A model generated the notes under the pieces. It saw nothing but the letters and a program-made list of their open reading frames with translations, had not been told where the DNA came from and searched no databases. The position numbers and the translations under genes were made by a program. A stretch of 34,149 nt of DNA, taken from NCBI GenBank assembly GCA_947174835.1, contig CAMWKM010000014.1, positions 1 through 34,149 on the forward strand, in the 5' to 3' direction. Source of the stretch: an uncultured Prevotella sp. (GTDB lineage Bacteria > Bacteroidota > Bacteroidia > Bacteroidales > Bacteroidaceae). Below, in pieces: positions 25,627 to 34,149 of the stretch. Position 1 is the stretch's first letter; the number at the start of each line of letters is the position of its first letter.

Positions 25627-26139
25627 TTATTGTTTTACCAGATAGGTTTGGGCCGGAGTGTCACCGAAATGAACGATGGTGATCAATTCCTTAGTGCCTG
25701 TGATGGCTGTACCCATGAAGATCGTGGGCAGTGATACTGCACCTTTGTCGTCGATGACACGCTTCTTGATCTCAATATTGCCTGTCTGCGAATTGTAGGT
25801 GTAGTAGTAGTGAGGTTGGAATTGGTCGTTCGATTCGTCAATCCACGTACCTTCCGTCACACCTTGGCTCATGGTCACCTTCACAGAGTCTTCCGTGACG
25901 AACTCAATGCTTTCCACGAAACCCTGAATCTCCTGTCCCAGTGCGTTGTACTTGATTCCTTGAGCCCGCACATACTTTGTATTGGACAGGCTTTCGGGAT
26001 GGGATGCCGTGCCGTTTACGCCAAAAGACGGATTGTCGGTATCGACATCTTCATATTCGTTGGCATCACTGCACGAAGCGAGACAGATACCCATCAGGAG
26101 TGCCGTGGCAGCCAATATCGATTTACTGAATATTTTCAT
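25627..26139 (-). CDS. Small PUL lipoprotein of unknown function
   Basis: A 170-residue predicted lipoprotein. The ATG at 26139 is preferred over the in-frame TTG 9 bases upstream. The signal peptide ends in lipobox LASC (Cys23), followed by an acidic spacer (SDANEYEDVDTDNPS), the kind of Asp/Glu-rich segment after the lipidated cysteine that often marks surface export in Bacteroidetes. The mature part is beta-rich and contains QGIKYNALGQEIQGFVESIEF, EGTWIDES and HYYYTYNSQTGNIEIKKR. I do not recognise the family. Position after SusC, SusD and the large lipoprotein suggests an auxiliary surface glycan-binding role. Confidence 0.75.
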   Translation of the reverse strand: MKIFSKSILAATALLMGICLASCSDANEYEDVDTDNPSFGVNGTASHPESLSNTKYVRAQGIKYNALGQEIQGFVESIEFVTEDSVKVTMSQGVTEGTWIDESNDQFQPHYYYTYNSQTGNIEIKKRVIDDKGAVSLPTIFMGTAITGTKELITIVHFGDTPAQTYLVKQ

Positions 26140-26144
26140 AATCT

Positions 26145-26180
26145 TCAATTTTTTATTATCAATTAGTCAATTATCAATTA
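26145..26180 (-). repeat. TAATTGA repeats between PUL genes
   Basis: Three copies of TAATTGA (26174-26180, 26167-26173, 26159-26165 on the minus strand) and a fourth AATTGA (26145-26150) fill the junction from the stop of the large lipoprotein (TGA is inside the first copy) to the start of the small one. They resemble the AATTGAACATT repeat before infB. Confidence 0.6.
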
Positions 26181-28546
26181 CCGGTACGCCATCTTGCAGC
26201 ACCGACATTGTTGGTGACAATCTCATTGTCGAAGTTCTTGAAGAACAGATTGACGTTAAATTCCTTGGCACTGCCGTCAAGTGCATCAGCACGGTGCATG
26301 TTCAGGTCGCTGGACGAGATGGCAATCGTTGGCGGACAGGGACTAATCATCAGTTCGGTAGCCGAAACACTGGCCACGTTCACTTCAAGTGTTCCGTTAA
26401 GAATAGCTGTATTCTCCTTCACCAGTTTGCCGAAGTTGTTACTCGTGGCAGTCCAAGGGCTTGCACTGAAGATCGAACCATTAGTCAGGTCGTTGTTGGT
26501 TGACCAGTTGTTGTTGAAGTTCAGTGTCACCACGCCTGCAGACCCATCGGCCTTAGCCTGAGTGTTGCGGATGTCGGCACCCCACATTTGCAGTACGCGC
26601 TGGTCGCTCGGCTGCTTGCAGAGTACAAACAGGTTGTTCTCCACGTTGTAGACAGAACCGTCGGGCAGATCGCGCATGGTGAAGATGGCTCCGCTGGCAC
26701 GGGTATTGAAGTTGACAAGCGTATTGTTGGAGAATGTGATATTCCAAGGACCGTTGTCGCGTTCAAACTCCTGATTGGCCTCACTGAAGAATGCGGGGAA
26801 GGGACTGTCGTAGAACGTGTTCTCGATGACCTTCATATCCTTATAGAGGTTAGAACCGGACTGGTTGATACCTGCAATCCATGCATAGCCGCCTGCGCTC
26901 TGATTGTAGTAGCCGCAGTCATAGAACTGGTTGTTCTTGATGAGCACGTGGTTCCACACCTTGTAGTTAGGTCCTTGCTCGCGGATGAAGCCACGCACCA
27001 GACGCTTAAACGAGCAGTTCTCAATCACGAGAGAGTCGAGCGTCACGGCCATACCGTCGCTGTACATATTGAAGAAGTAGTTACCGCACGCAGTACCGAG
27101 ACCGGCTGCATTGTCACCATAGTTCAATGCTTCAGGATTGTCGAAGTCGATGTCGATGAAAGCCAGTTTCTTCATGCGTATCTCACCACCTTCACCAGGT
27201 TCCGGCGAGCGGCCGAACATAAACATGGAGTAGGGGCCTTGCCACTGCTTACCGTCGGTACCCTGAGAGTAGCGGGGATGCAGTCCGATGCCACTGATGA
27301 CTTTTGCACGCAGACCTTTCTCAACATCTGAAGGAAGCGTAGCCAGCGTAAAGCCCTTGCAGGTACGGTCGTTACCGTCGAGATAGTAGGTCTTTCCACC
27401 CTCCAGATAGAATATCTGGCCTTGGGCATACTTTGTGTCGCGGATGAACTCGTCGAGTGCCGGGCTGATGGGAGCAGCATTGTACTTCTCTGCCAATGCA
27501 AACACATCGGGGCGCTTCACGGCATCGTCGTCGGGCAGTGCCAGTTCGGCAGCCTGAGCATACAGATCCTCCCAATGCAATGTGATGGGTTCACCGGGTT
27601 TACCGTCGGTCACCTTTGTCAGTGTGTTGTAGATAGCATCCACTTCAATGGAAACCTCCGGGTCGACCACGTTGATGATATAGGTGCTGTTGGGCGAAAG
27701 ACCGTCGATAGTGATCATACCCTTTTCAAACTCCTCTGCCGTGATCAGGTGCTTGGTCCATTTGGCTCCGACAGTTGCGTTGGGGTTGCTGGGCGAGGGG
27801 GTTACTGTGAGATACTTGTAGCCGAATGTTCCGTCGGAAGCGACATTGAAGTTCTCGTAGAAACTTTCAATCTGCAGACGGTCGGCCTCCACGTTAGGAT
27901 TGAGATAGTCTGTCATCTGGCTGATGTTTTTACGCAGGTAGACATTCATCTCATTCTCTGTGATTTCCGATTCGTCAACATATATAACTACAGGTACATC
28001 GTAGCGCTTGTCTGTCTTGACGCCGGCATACTCGGCCCATTGGCGTCCCTCTCCGTGACCATACCATTTCGAGGCGTGTGCAAAAGTGCTTTCGTCGCCC
28101 TTGATGTTGCGGTCTTTCGTGGAAAGTGCGCGGATGGCGCAGCGGAAATCCGTGTTGTATGGCAAGTCGTAAACACGCAGGTCAAGCACATTGGGGTCGG
28201 TGATGATGGTGTCGAGCACCAGGTCGCTCGTACCTTGTACGGCAGCCCATGCCGATGCGCCTTGCGTGACTTTCGAGGCATAGGCCATCTGCACCTGATA
28301 GCCGGCGCACTCGCTGACGCCATACCAATAGAGGTGCATCGTGTTGCCATGCGGGAAAGCGGGATCTTTTCCGCAGATATAGGGATAGTCCGCACCTTTT
28401 CCCTGAGTGTTCTCCGTAAGGAACATGGTCATGAACTCCCTGTCAGTGCTCTGTCCGGAACCGTTGTCATCGTCTTTACACGATACCGTCAGAAGTGATG
28501 CACCGGCTACAAAGAGCAGTAGCGTGTTGTTCAGTATCTTTTTCAT
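26174..28546 (-). CDS. Large PUL lipoprotein with predicted beta-helix (DUF4957/DUF5123-like)
   Basis: A 790-residue predicted surface lipoprotein with lipobox LTVSC (Cys23) and an acidic-Gly spacer (KDDDNGSGQ). Residues about 40-330 look like fibronectin/Ig-type beta domains (LYWYGVSECAGYQVQ, ITIDGLSPNSTYIINVVDPE). Residues about 380-720 show regular beta-helix rungs (LDSLVIENCSFKRL, VLIKNNQFYDCGYYN, MKVIENTFYDSPF, ITFSNNTLVNFN, YNVENNLFVLC), as in pectate-lyase-like proteins. I recall such proteins annotated DUF4957/DUF5123 next to SusD in Bacteroides pectin PULs. No catalytic set can be named, so it could be a surface glycan-binding protein or a divergent lyase/esterase. It starts 20 bases after susD. 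Confidence 0.8.
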   Translation of the reverse strand: MKKILNNTLLLFVAGASLLTVSCKDDDNGSGQSTDREFMTMFLTENTQGKGADYPYICGKDPAFPHGNTMHLYWYGVSECAGYQVQMAYASKVTQGASAWAAVQGTSDLVLDTIITDPNVLDLRVYDLPYNTDFRCAIRALSTKDRNIKGDESTFAHASKWYGHGEGRQWAEYAGVKTDKRYDVPVVIYVDESEITENEMNVYLRKNISQMTDYLNPNVEADRLQIESFYENFNVASDGTFGYKYLTVTPSPSNPNATVGAKWTKHLITAEEFEKGMITIDGLSPNSTYIINVVDPEVSIEVDAIYNTLTKVTDGKPGEPITLHWEDLYAQAAELALPDDDAVKRPDVFALAEKYNAAPISPALDEFIRDTKYAQGQIFYLEGGKTYYLDGNDRTCKGFTLATLPSDVEKGLRAKVISGIGLHPRYSQGTDGKQWQGPYSMFMFGRSPEPGEGGEIRMKKLAFIDIDFDNPEALNYGDNAAGLGTACGNYFFNMYSDGMAVTLDSLVIENCSFKRLVRGFIREQGPNYKVWNHVLIKNNQFYDCGYYNQSAGGYAWIAGINQSGSNLYKDMKVIENTFYDSPFPAFFSEANQEFERDNGPWNITFSNNTLVNFNTRASGAIFTMRDLPDGSVYNVENNLFVLCKQPSDQRVLQMWGADIRNTQAKADGSAGVVTLNFNNNWSTNNDLTNGSIFSASPWTATSNNFGKLVKENTAILNGTLEVNVASVSATELMISPCPPTIAISSSDLNMHRADALDGSAKEFNVNLFFKNFDNEIVTNNVGAARWRTGN

Positions 28547-28566
28547 AATCTGTTGAGTTCTTAGGA

Positions 28567-30666
28567 TTAATAGCCGTAATAATTCTTGTAAACACCCGAT
28601 GAACGCTGGATGGCATAGTTCGGGTAGGGCAGGATATAGCGTACGACAGGTAGCTTGTCTGCTGTCAGGATGCTGGAGAACTGCTCAATTCTGCCATCGC
28701 GCACCAGCCAGATATTGCCGTTTGCATCGCTACGTATGAAACCATAGAAAGAATATTTGCACTGGTCTTTCGGTGATCCCGTGTTTCCATCGCCCCAGTC
28801 ATAGAAAGTGGCGCTTGACCATCCGGTTGCCTTGAAGCCATAGTTGGTAATCTGGCTGGTAACAGGTCTGGTAGCCGACTTGTAGGGATTGTAGATGCGC
28901 AGACTCTTCAACGTCTGGTTGGGATACATATCCACGAAGTTGTAAGAAGCATCCAGCGTATAGCCATAGAGCTGGTTAGGCTGGTTGGGCACCTTTGTCT
29001 GGTTGGAGATGACGCGCAGGCCGACAGCATTGACCTCCTCAATCTTATACTGATGATAGTAGACTGTTGAAGGAAGGTTGTCGATGTACTCCAGACCGTC
29101 ATGCTCATTGATGGCATCCTCATAGCCCGTAAGACCCTGCACGCTCTGCATACCGGCGGAATAGTAGCGGAGGAAACTGTACATCAGTTCTTCTGCAAGG
29201 GTGTTGGTACGCACCAGATCGCGCCAGCGCGAGTTCTCGCCGGCAAATTCCCATTTACGCTCGTTGAGGACTGCTTTCTGGAAGGTCTCCTTGTCGGTCT
29301 GAGCCTGAGCGATAAACTCCGGGTCGCCATCGAGGAAGGCACGGTTGTGCACCTCGGTCAGGCACTTGATGGCTTTCTCTGAAGGTGCACCCTGCAGTTC
29401 ATTGTCGGCTTCGGCAAACATGAGCAGCACGTCGGCATAGCGCATATAGGGGAAGTTGATACCGGTGTTATCGGTGGAAATATTGCCTAAGGCAGCACTC
29501 TCTTTTGTCCATATCTTCGCCCACTTGTTGTTATGGACGTAGTAGTTGGTGAGAATGGATACAGAGTCAGAACCCTCGTTGAGTGCATAGTACCACATAC
29601 CATTGACAAACTCACGGCGCAGGTCGCCATCGCGGAAAAGGTAGCGGTAGAACGCATTCAGACGAACCGAACCCTTTACTTCTCCCCACGGGCCGTTGGT
29701 CTTGCCTTCGTTAGAGGGATAGGTGGGACCTTGCACGTAGCCGGTGCTGCCGGTGGAGTTCTTGGCGAACGGAATTTCGAAGATGGGATCGTCGTCGTTG
29801 ACAACCTGATAGTTGCACTCGTTGACGAAGACATCCTGATAAGTGTTTTTCAGACTATGTGTGCCGGCAGTGATGACCGAGTCGGCATAGTCGCGTGCTG
29901 TCTGATAGAATGCCTTCCAGTTATCGGGGCGCTTCATCACACCGTAGCTCTTGGCATCTTCCTTCACAGAGCGCAGCGAATAGCCACCGGCTGTCAGGGC
30001 TATACGGGCGATGAGCGACTGGGCAAACTCTTTCGAGCAATGCTCAACGGTGACGCTGTTGGTCGATGTCATATTGACAGCGGCTTTCTGCAGGTCTTTG
30101 ATGAGTGAGTCCTGAATGACCTCACGGTCGAAGACCGGAATCACGAAATCGGTGCCATGAGATGTGGCCGGCTCCAAAGAGAAAGGCACATCGCCGAACA
30201 TGACCACCAAGTCGTGGTAGGCCATGGCACGCAGACACTTGGCCTCTCCTATCCATTGCATATATTCCTTGTCGGCAGTGTTGTAAAGTGCACTTGCTTC
30301 CGCAGACTTGACAAACTTATTGGCATATTCTATAAGATTGTAGGCTGCCGTCCAGAATTTATAGATCTCTGAACCCTGGTCGTCGCAGTCGAAACGGGAA
30401 TAGCTGTTGTGAGTATGCGAACTGGTGGAACTGATCTGTATGTCTACGTCGCTGTTGAGATTGAATGTCAATTGATAGGCTTGCCCATAGAGATCCTTGA
30501 CAAGTGCCTGTGCATAGACACCGTTCAGGGCACGCTCTACCTCAGTCTTTTGGCTGAAGACGAATTCCTCTGTATAGGAAGAAGGCGCCGTTACATCGAG
30601 ATAGTCGTTGCAGGAGGCCAAAGCCAACGCTGCTACTCCAGTCAATAGAATATTTTTGATTTTCAT
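28567..30666 (-). CDS. susD: SusD/RagB-family glycan-binding lipoprotein
   Basis: A 699-residue outer-membrane lipoprotein that caps the SusC channel and captures oligosaccharide. The lipobox is LALASC (Cys19), followed by NDYLDVTAPSSYTEEFVF, the standard SusD N-terminus. The TPR-like helical core includes EAKCLRAMAYHDLVVMFGDVP and PYMRYADVLLMFAEADNEL. NERKWEFAGENSRWRDLVR and a C-terminal PYPNYAIQRSSGVYKNYYGY are also typical. At 699 residues it is longer than the usual 500-600. It lies 20 bases after SusC, the obligatory partner, and before the beta-helix lipoprotein. The symbol is used in the family sense, not to imply starch binding. Confidence 0.95.
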   Translation of the reverse strand: MKIKNILLTGVAALALASCNDYLDVTAPSSYTEEFVFSQKTEVERALNGVYAQALVKDLYGQAYQLTFNLNSDVDIQISSTSSHTHNSYSRFDCDDQGSEIYKFWTAAYNLIEYANKFVKSAEASALYNTADKEYMQWIGEAKCLRAMAYHDLVVMFGDVPFSLEPATSHGTDFVIPVFDREVIQDSLIKDLQKAAVNMTSTNSVTVEHCSKEFAQSLIARIALTAGGYSLRSVKEDAKSYGVMKRPDNWKAFYQTARDYADSVITAGTHSLKNTYQDVFVNECNYQVVNDDDPIFEIPFAKNSTGSTGYVQGPTYPSNEGKTNGPWGEVKGSVRLNAFYRYLFRDGDLRREFVNGMWYYALNEGSDSVSILTNYYVHNNKWAKIWTKESAALGNISTDNTGINFPYMRYADVLLMFAEADNELQGAPSEKAIKCLTEVHNRAFLDGDPEFIAQAQTDKETFQKAVLNERKWEFAGENSRWRDLVRTNTLAEELMYSFLRYYSAGMQSVQGLTGYEDAINEHDGLEYIDNLPSTVYYHQYKIEEVNAVGLRVISNQTKVPNQPNQLYGYTLDASYNFVDMYPNQTLKSLRIYNPYKSATRPVTSQITNYGFKATGWSSATFYDWGDGNTGSPKDQCKYSFYGFIRSDANGNIWLVRDGRIEQFSSILTADKLPVVRYILPYPNYAIQRSSGVYKNYYGY

Positions 30667-30685
30667 ATATTTTGCCTCCTACTTT

Positions 30686-33600
30686 TTAGAATGTTATGTT
30701 AGTACCGAATACAAACGTGCGGCTACGTGGATAACGGTTGTAGTCCATACCGCAGGTCAGACCAGTCTGGATGTCGACTTCGGGGTCGTAGCCCGAATAG
30801 CCGGTGATGATAAACAGGTTGCTGGCCGACACATAGAAGCGTGCCTTCGAGAGACCCCACTTCTGGGTGAGCTTCTTGGGCAGTGTGTAGCCCAATGTGA
30901 CGTCGCTGCAACGCAGGAACGAACCGTCTTCGATGAAGTAGGAATGGGTGATGTTTTTCGTCACATCCTGAGGATTCCACAGGGTTCGGCCAGCGTTTGC
31001 CTGCATGTAGGCATCCATAGAGTTGATTCCTGACTGGGGCTGCTTGTTCATGTAGTACTGGTCGCCCACGGTACCGGTGATGCTGCCGTCCATATCGTTG
31101 TACTGCCATCCATCAGTGAACTTAGACAGAACATTGTAGAACTTGTTCTTGTTGTCGATAGCCGACGACAGAACGTATGCCGTAGCATTGTTGATGTCGA
31201 AGTCGAGCATATAGGTGAAGTTGGCATTGAAGTCGAAGTCTTTGTATTGTCCGCTCAAGCCGAAACCACCCTGAACCTTCGGGTTGGTGTTACCAATCAC
31301 GGTACGGTCGTTCTCCGTGATGCGACCGTCGCCGTCAAGATCCTTGAACTTGATGCGGCCGGGCAATGTGTTGGTGCCAAACTTGACAGAAGACACGTCG
31401 TTGATGACCGTCACATAACCGTCTTCACGAGGTGCTACGTCGTAACCGGCACCATTGTCGGCAGAACTGGAACCCCAAGGCAAAGCGCGATAGTTGTCGT
31501 TCGGGTTGAACCAGAACTCGTCGAAGCCATAGATGCCATCATAGACAAAGCCATAGATCAGGCCGACTTCGTCGCCCACCTTCAGGCAGTAGTCGTTGTA
31601 GGAAGACTTCCAGCGGTCGTTCTGATCCCATACGACATTGTCGGTGCCGTTCAGCTTGTCAATCTTCATGCGGTTGTGACCCAGCGTGAAGGTTCCTGAC
31701 AGCACATAGTCCTTACCCTGCAGAATGTCGCCGCTGATGGTCAACTCAAATCCCTTGTTGGTCACCTGACCGATGTTTTGCATCTGGGTGGTGTAGCCAA
31801 TGACAGAGAGCAGGTCTGACCTGTAGAGCAGGTCGCGTGTGGTGTTCCAGTAAAGTTCGGGCGTCACGGTGAGACGTCCGCCAAACAGGGTCACGTCGGC
31901 TGCAAGGTTGCGGGTGATGGTTGTCTCCCACTTGATTTCAGGATTGGTGAAACTGTTACCGCCGTTGTTTGCATAATACTGTTCGCCCAGGGCTGTGGCT
32001 TCACCGAAGCCGGGACCTCCTTCAGTCTTGATGGCATACAGCACACGCCACATGTCATCTTTGATGCGGTTGTTACCGGCCAGACCGATGGCTGCGCGGA
32101 TCTTGAGGTTGTCGATCCATTTGATGTTCTTCATGAACGGTTCCTCAGAGAGTACCCATGCACCTGACACAGAGGGGAAGTAGCCCCACTGGTGGCCGGG
32201 TGCAAACTTGGTGCTACCGTCGGCACGCATCGTGATGGATGCGAGGTACTTGTGGTCGTAGTTGTAGCTGGCCTGTCCGAAGAACGAGGCGGTGCGGTCG
32301 GCTGTTGACAGCTCTGTGCTGGAAAGATATGGCGTACCGAAACTCATGTTGTTCCATGCGTCGCGAGCAGTAAACGTGCGGGGGAAGTAACGGTTGGTGA
32401 TACCTGTGGTACGCTTCTGTGAGTGGTTAATTTCCTGACCCAACAGGAACGACAGGTTATGAACGTCTTTCAACGACAGGCTGTAGGATGCGGTGTTGGT
32501 CCAAACGTAGCTCAAACGATAGGTGTCCTCCAACTCTGCCACCGGCAGGGTGTTGTTGTCCTTACCTTTCTTGGTCAGGGCACCGTAGAAACGGCTCTTG
32601 TCTGTCCATTGCAAGCCGATGGTTCCTTCGGTGCGAAGGGTCAGACCCTTGATGGGTTTCCAGTCGAGGGCGATACCATTGGTGTAGGTAAAAGAGTGCT
32701 TGATGAGCTGGTTGATGGCGATGTCGCTTTTCGGATTCGTCATCTTGAAGAGTTCCTCTACGTCCGGGTCGGCATAGGCAGGGTCTACGAATCCGTATTC
32801 GCGCAGTCCGTTGGTAGGACGATAGCGCAGCACGTCGATGATACCACCTGTACCCACGTTCTCACCACCGGCGCCTTCGTCACGACGGAAGGTGAACTTC
32901 GGGTTGAACTGGAGAGAGAGTTTGTCTGATATCTGGACGTTGGTCTTAAAGTTCAGGTTGGTGCGGCGCACGCCTGATCCTAAGATGATACCCTTGTCCT
33001 CGCTCTGTGTCAGCGAAACATTGAACTTCACCTTGTCTGAACCACCACCGACAGTTACGTTGGCAGAGTAGTTGACAGGTGTCTCGCCCATCACTTCGTC
33101 CTGCCAGTCGTAAGTAGGCAGACGGTCGTACATATCAATGTCGTTGGGGTTACCGAAGTTGCCTTTGAAGAACTTGGTGTCGCTGTTTCCGTAGCCCTGT
33201 GCACCATGATACTGGTACTGGTACTCCACAAACTCGCGGGCGTTCATCAAGTCGAGTTTCTTTGAGAGATGGCTGATGTTCAGGTTGCCGTTGAACGTCA
33301 CCTGCACTTTGCCTTCCTTGGCACTCTTTGTGGTCACCACTACAACACCGTTACCACCCTTGGCACCATAGATGGCGGTCAGGGAGGCATCTTTCAGCAC
33401 GTCGATTGAAGCAATGTCGGTGGGGGGAATATCGTTGATGTTGTCCACCTGGAAGCCGTCGACAATGAAGAGCGGCTTGTTTTCCTGGGTCACTGAGGTA
33501 CCTCCACGTACACGGATGTTGACGTCGGCACCGGGCTGACCGTCGACGGTGGTCACCTGCACACCGGAAATCTTACCCTGAAGGGCAACGGCGGCTGATG

Positions 33601-34015
33601 TTACCGGCACGGCAGCCAGTTTCATACCACTGATGGAGCCCACGGAACCGGTCAGGTCTTTACGTGCCTTGCTGGTGTAACCTAAGACGACCACCTCGTT
33701 CAGGGTGGCGTTGTCGTCTTCCATCGTGAGCTTCATGTTGTCGCTTGGTGTAGCCTCCAGCGGTTTCATACCCATAAAGGTGATTGAAATTTTCTTTCCG
33801 GCAGGTACCTTCAGCGTAAAGTTACCGTCGAAATCGGTGATTGTAGCGTTCTTGGGATTGCCTTTTTCGATGACTGTAGCACCGATGATAGGCTCGCCCG
33901 TTGAATCAAAGACCTGTCCTTTAGCCGTTGTCTGCGCCATCAACTCGGGAGGAGCCAGCACAAAAAACGCTGCTAAAAGACACAGTTTGCACAATAATCT
34001 GATTGCGTCCTTCAT
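30686..34015 (-). CDS. susC: SusC/RagA-family TonB-dependent outer-membrane transporter
   Basis: A 1109-residue TonB-dependent transporter that imports oligosaccharides across the outer membrane. The signal peptide spans residues 1-28 (ends LMAQ). A carboxypeptidase-regulatory-like Ig domain follows (about 30-102, GQVFDSTGEPIIGATV, DFDGNFTLKVPAG). A TonB-box-like NEVVVLGY lies at 106-113. The plug domain runs to about 235 (RVRGGTSVTQENKPLFIVDGFQ; VLKDASLTAIYGAKGGNGVVVVTTK), and a long beta-barrel ends in FVFGTNITF with C-terminal Phe, as outer-membrane barrels do. There is no N-terminal STN domain, so no sign of an anti-sigma partner. It is first in the operon behind a consensus promoter. Confidence 0.96.
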   Translation of the reverse strand: MKDAIRLLCKLCLLAAFFVLAPPELMAQTTAKGQVFDSTGEPIIGATVIEKGNPKNATITDFDGNFTLKVPAGKKISITFMGMKPLEATPSDNMKLTMEDDNATLNEVVVLGYTSKARKDLTGSVGSISGMKLAAVPVTSAAVALQGKISGVQVTTVDGQPGADVNIRVRGGTSVTQENKPLFIVDGFQVDNINDIPPTDIASIDVLKDASLTAIYGAKGGNGVVVVTTKSAKEGKVQVTFNGNLNISHLSKKLDLMNAREFVEYQYQYHGAQGYGNSDTKFFKGNFGNPNDIDMYDRLPTYDWQDEVMGETPVNYSANVTVGGGSDKVKFNVSLTQSEDKGIILGSGVRRTNLNFKTNVQISDKLSLQFNPKFTFRRDEGAGGENVGTGGIIDVLRYRPTNGLREYGFVDPAYADPDVEELFKMTNPKSDIAINQLIKHSFTYTNGIALDWKPIKGLTLRTEGTIGLQWTDKSRFYGALTKKGKDNNTLPVAELEDTYRLSYVWTNTASYSLSLKDVHNLSFLLGQEINHSQKRTTGITNRYFPRTFTARDAWNNMSFGTPYLSSTELSTADRTASFFGQASYNYDHKYLASITMRADGSTKFAPGHQWGYFPSVSGAWVLSEEPFMKNIKWIDNLKIRAAIGLAGNNRIKDDMWRVLYAIKTEGGPGFGEATALGEQYYANNGGNSFTNPEIKWETTITRNLAADVTLFGGRLTVTPELYWNTTRDLLYRSDLLSVIGYTTQMQNIGQVTNKGFELTISGDILQGKDYVLSGTFTLGHNRMKIDKLNGTDNVVWDQNDRWKSSYNDYCLKVGDEVGLIYGFVYDGIYGFDEFWFNPNDNYRALPWGSSSADNGAGYDVAPREDGYVTVINDVSSVKFGTNTLPGRIKFKDLDGDGRITENDRTVIGNTNPKVQGGFGLSGQYKDFDFNANFTYMLDFDINNATAYVLSSAIDNKNKFYNVLSKFTDGWQYNDMDGSITGTVGDQYYMNKQPQSGINSMDAYMQANAGRTLWNPQDVTKNITHSYFIEDGSFLRCSDVTLGYTLPKKLTQKWGLSKARFYVSASNLFIITGYSGYDPEVDIQTGLTCGMDYNRYPRSRTFVFGTNITF

Positions 34016-34082
34016 ACTTTGTTTTGCTTTTTTGTTAGTATTTTATGTTATATAGTTTTAAATAGTTGTCGTAAATTGTGGG

Positions 34083-34113
34083 CAAAGTTAGTGAAAAATA
34101 TTTAAACCGCAAA
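34083..34113 (-). promoter_or_regulatory. Promoter of the SusC-led operon
   Basis: On the minus strand TTTG (34110-34113), 19 bases, then TAACTTTG (34083-34090) matches the Bacteroidetes consensus. The start of transcription is expected near 34076, leaving an A/T-rich leader of about 60 bases with no obvious stable hairpin before the SusC ATG at 34015. Confidence 0.78.
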
Positions 34114-34149
34114 GTTTTTTCTTGTTTTTTTAAACGTGAGGTCTTGTTT

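Noticed and set aside
27422..28498. Plus-strand open frame of 358 codons opposite the large PUL lipoprotein
   Set aside because: It is antisense to a gene with a lipobox and beta-helix pattern, and its own translation has no family features. It is a shadow frame.
1..34149. CRISPR array, insertion sequence, integrase or prophage genes
   Set aside because: No spaced identical repeats, transposase-like proteins or phage proteins were seen on either strand.

Overview
The window reads as chromosome of a Bacteroidales bacterium, most likely Prevotella or a close relative (an inference). The evidence is: repeated promoters of the Bacteroidetes form TTTG-N19-21-TAnnTTTG, no clear Shine-Dalgarno sites, a SusC/SusD pair, a GldH lipoprotein, the purH-mreBCD-mrdA-rodA gene order, and secreted proteins ending in NLxGQK...NGKKV tails. 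The left half is core housekeeping DNA and the right half is an accessory carbohydrate locus.

Bases 1-8285: a minus-strand tRNA-Asn with its own consensus promoter faces away from a secreted S41 (CtpA-type) protease. Next come the plus-strand genes rimP-nusA-infB, with a strong promoter and a leader hairpin, and sufB without its usual partners sufC/sufD.

Bases 8286-14726: a cell-elongation operon starts at a consensus promoter. It holds a short purH encoding only the IMP cyclohydrolase domain, then mreB, mreC, mreD, mrdA (PBP2) and rodA, packed with 1-3 base gaps or small overlaps. It makes the MreB filament, its membrane linkers, and the transpeptidase/glycosyltransferase pair that builds side-wall peptidoglycan.

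Bases 14723-18523 (minus strand): metF, holB (DNA polymerase III delta prime), ricT (PSP1/YaaT) and gldH form a compact operon. It converges on rodA so tightly that the two stop codons overlap.

Bases 18676-34149 (minus strand): a polysaccharide utilisation locus (PUL), probably for pectin or arabinan-decorated pectin. From a consensus promoter at the right edge it runs SusC, SusD, a large lipoprotein with a likely beta-helix, a small lipoprotein of unknown function, and a secreted protein with a chitobiase-C-like module, ending at a rho-independent terminator. A minimal nucleotidyltransferase/HEPN toxin-antitoxin-like pair with its own consensus promoter follows, and only 4 bases separate it from a PL1 pectate lyase and then a GH51 arabinofuranosidase. 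The toxin-antitoxin-like pair therefore sits between the transport half and the enzyme half of the PUL and may supply transcription to the enzymes. This is the most interesting arrangement in the window. No sensor/regulator of the PUL (hybrid two-component system or SusR-like) lies inside the window.
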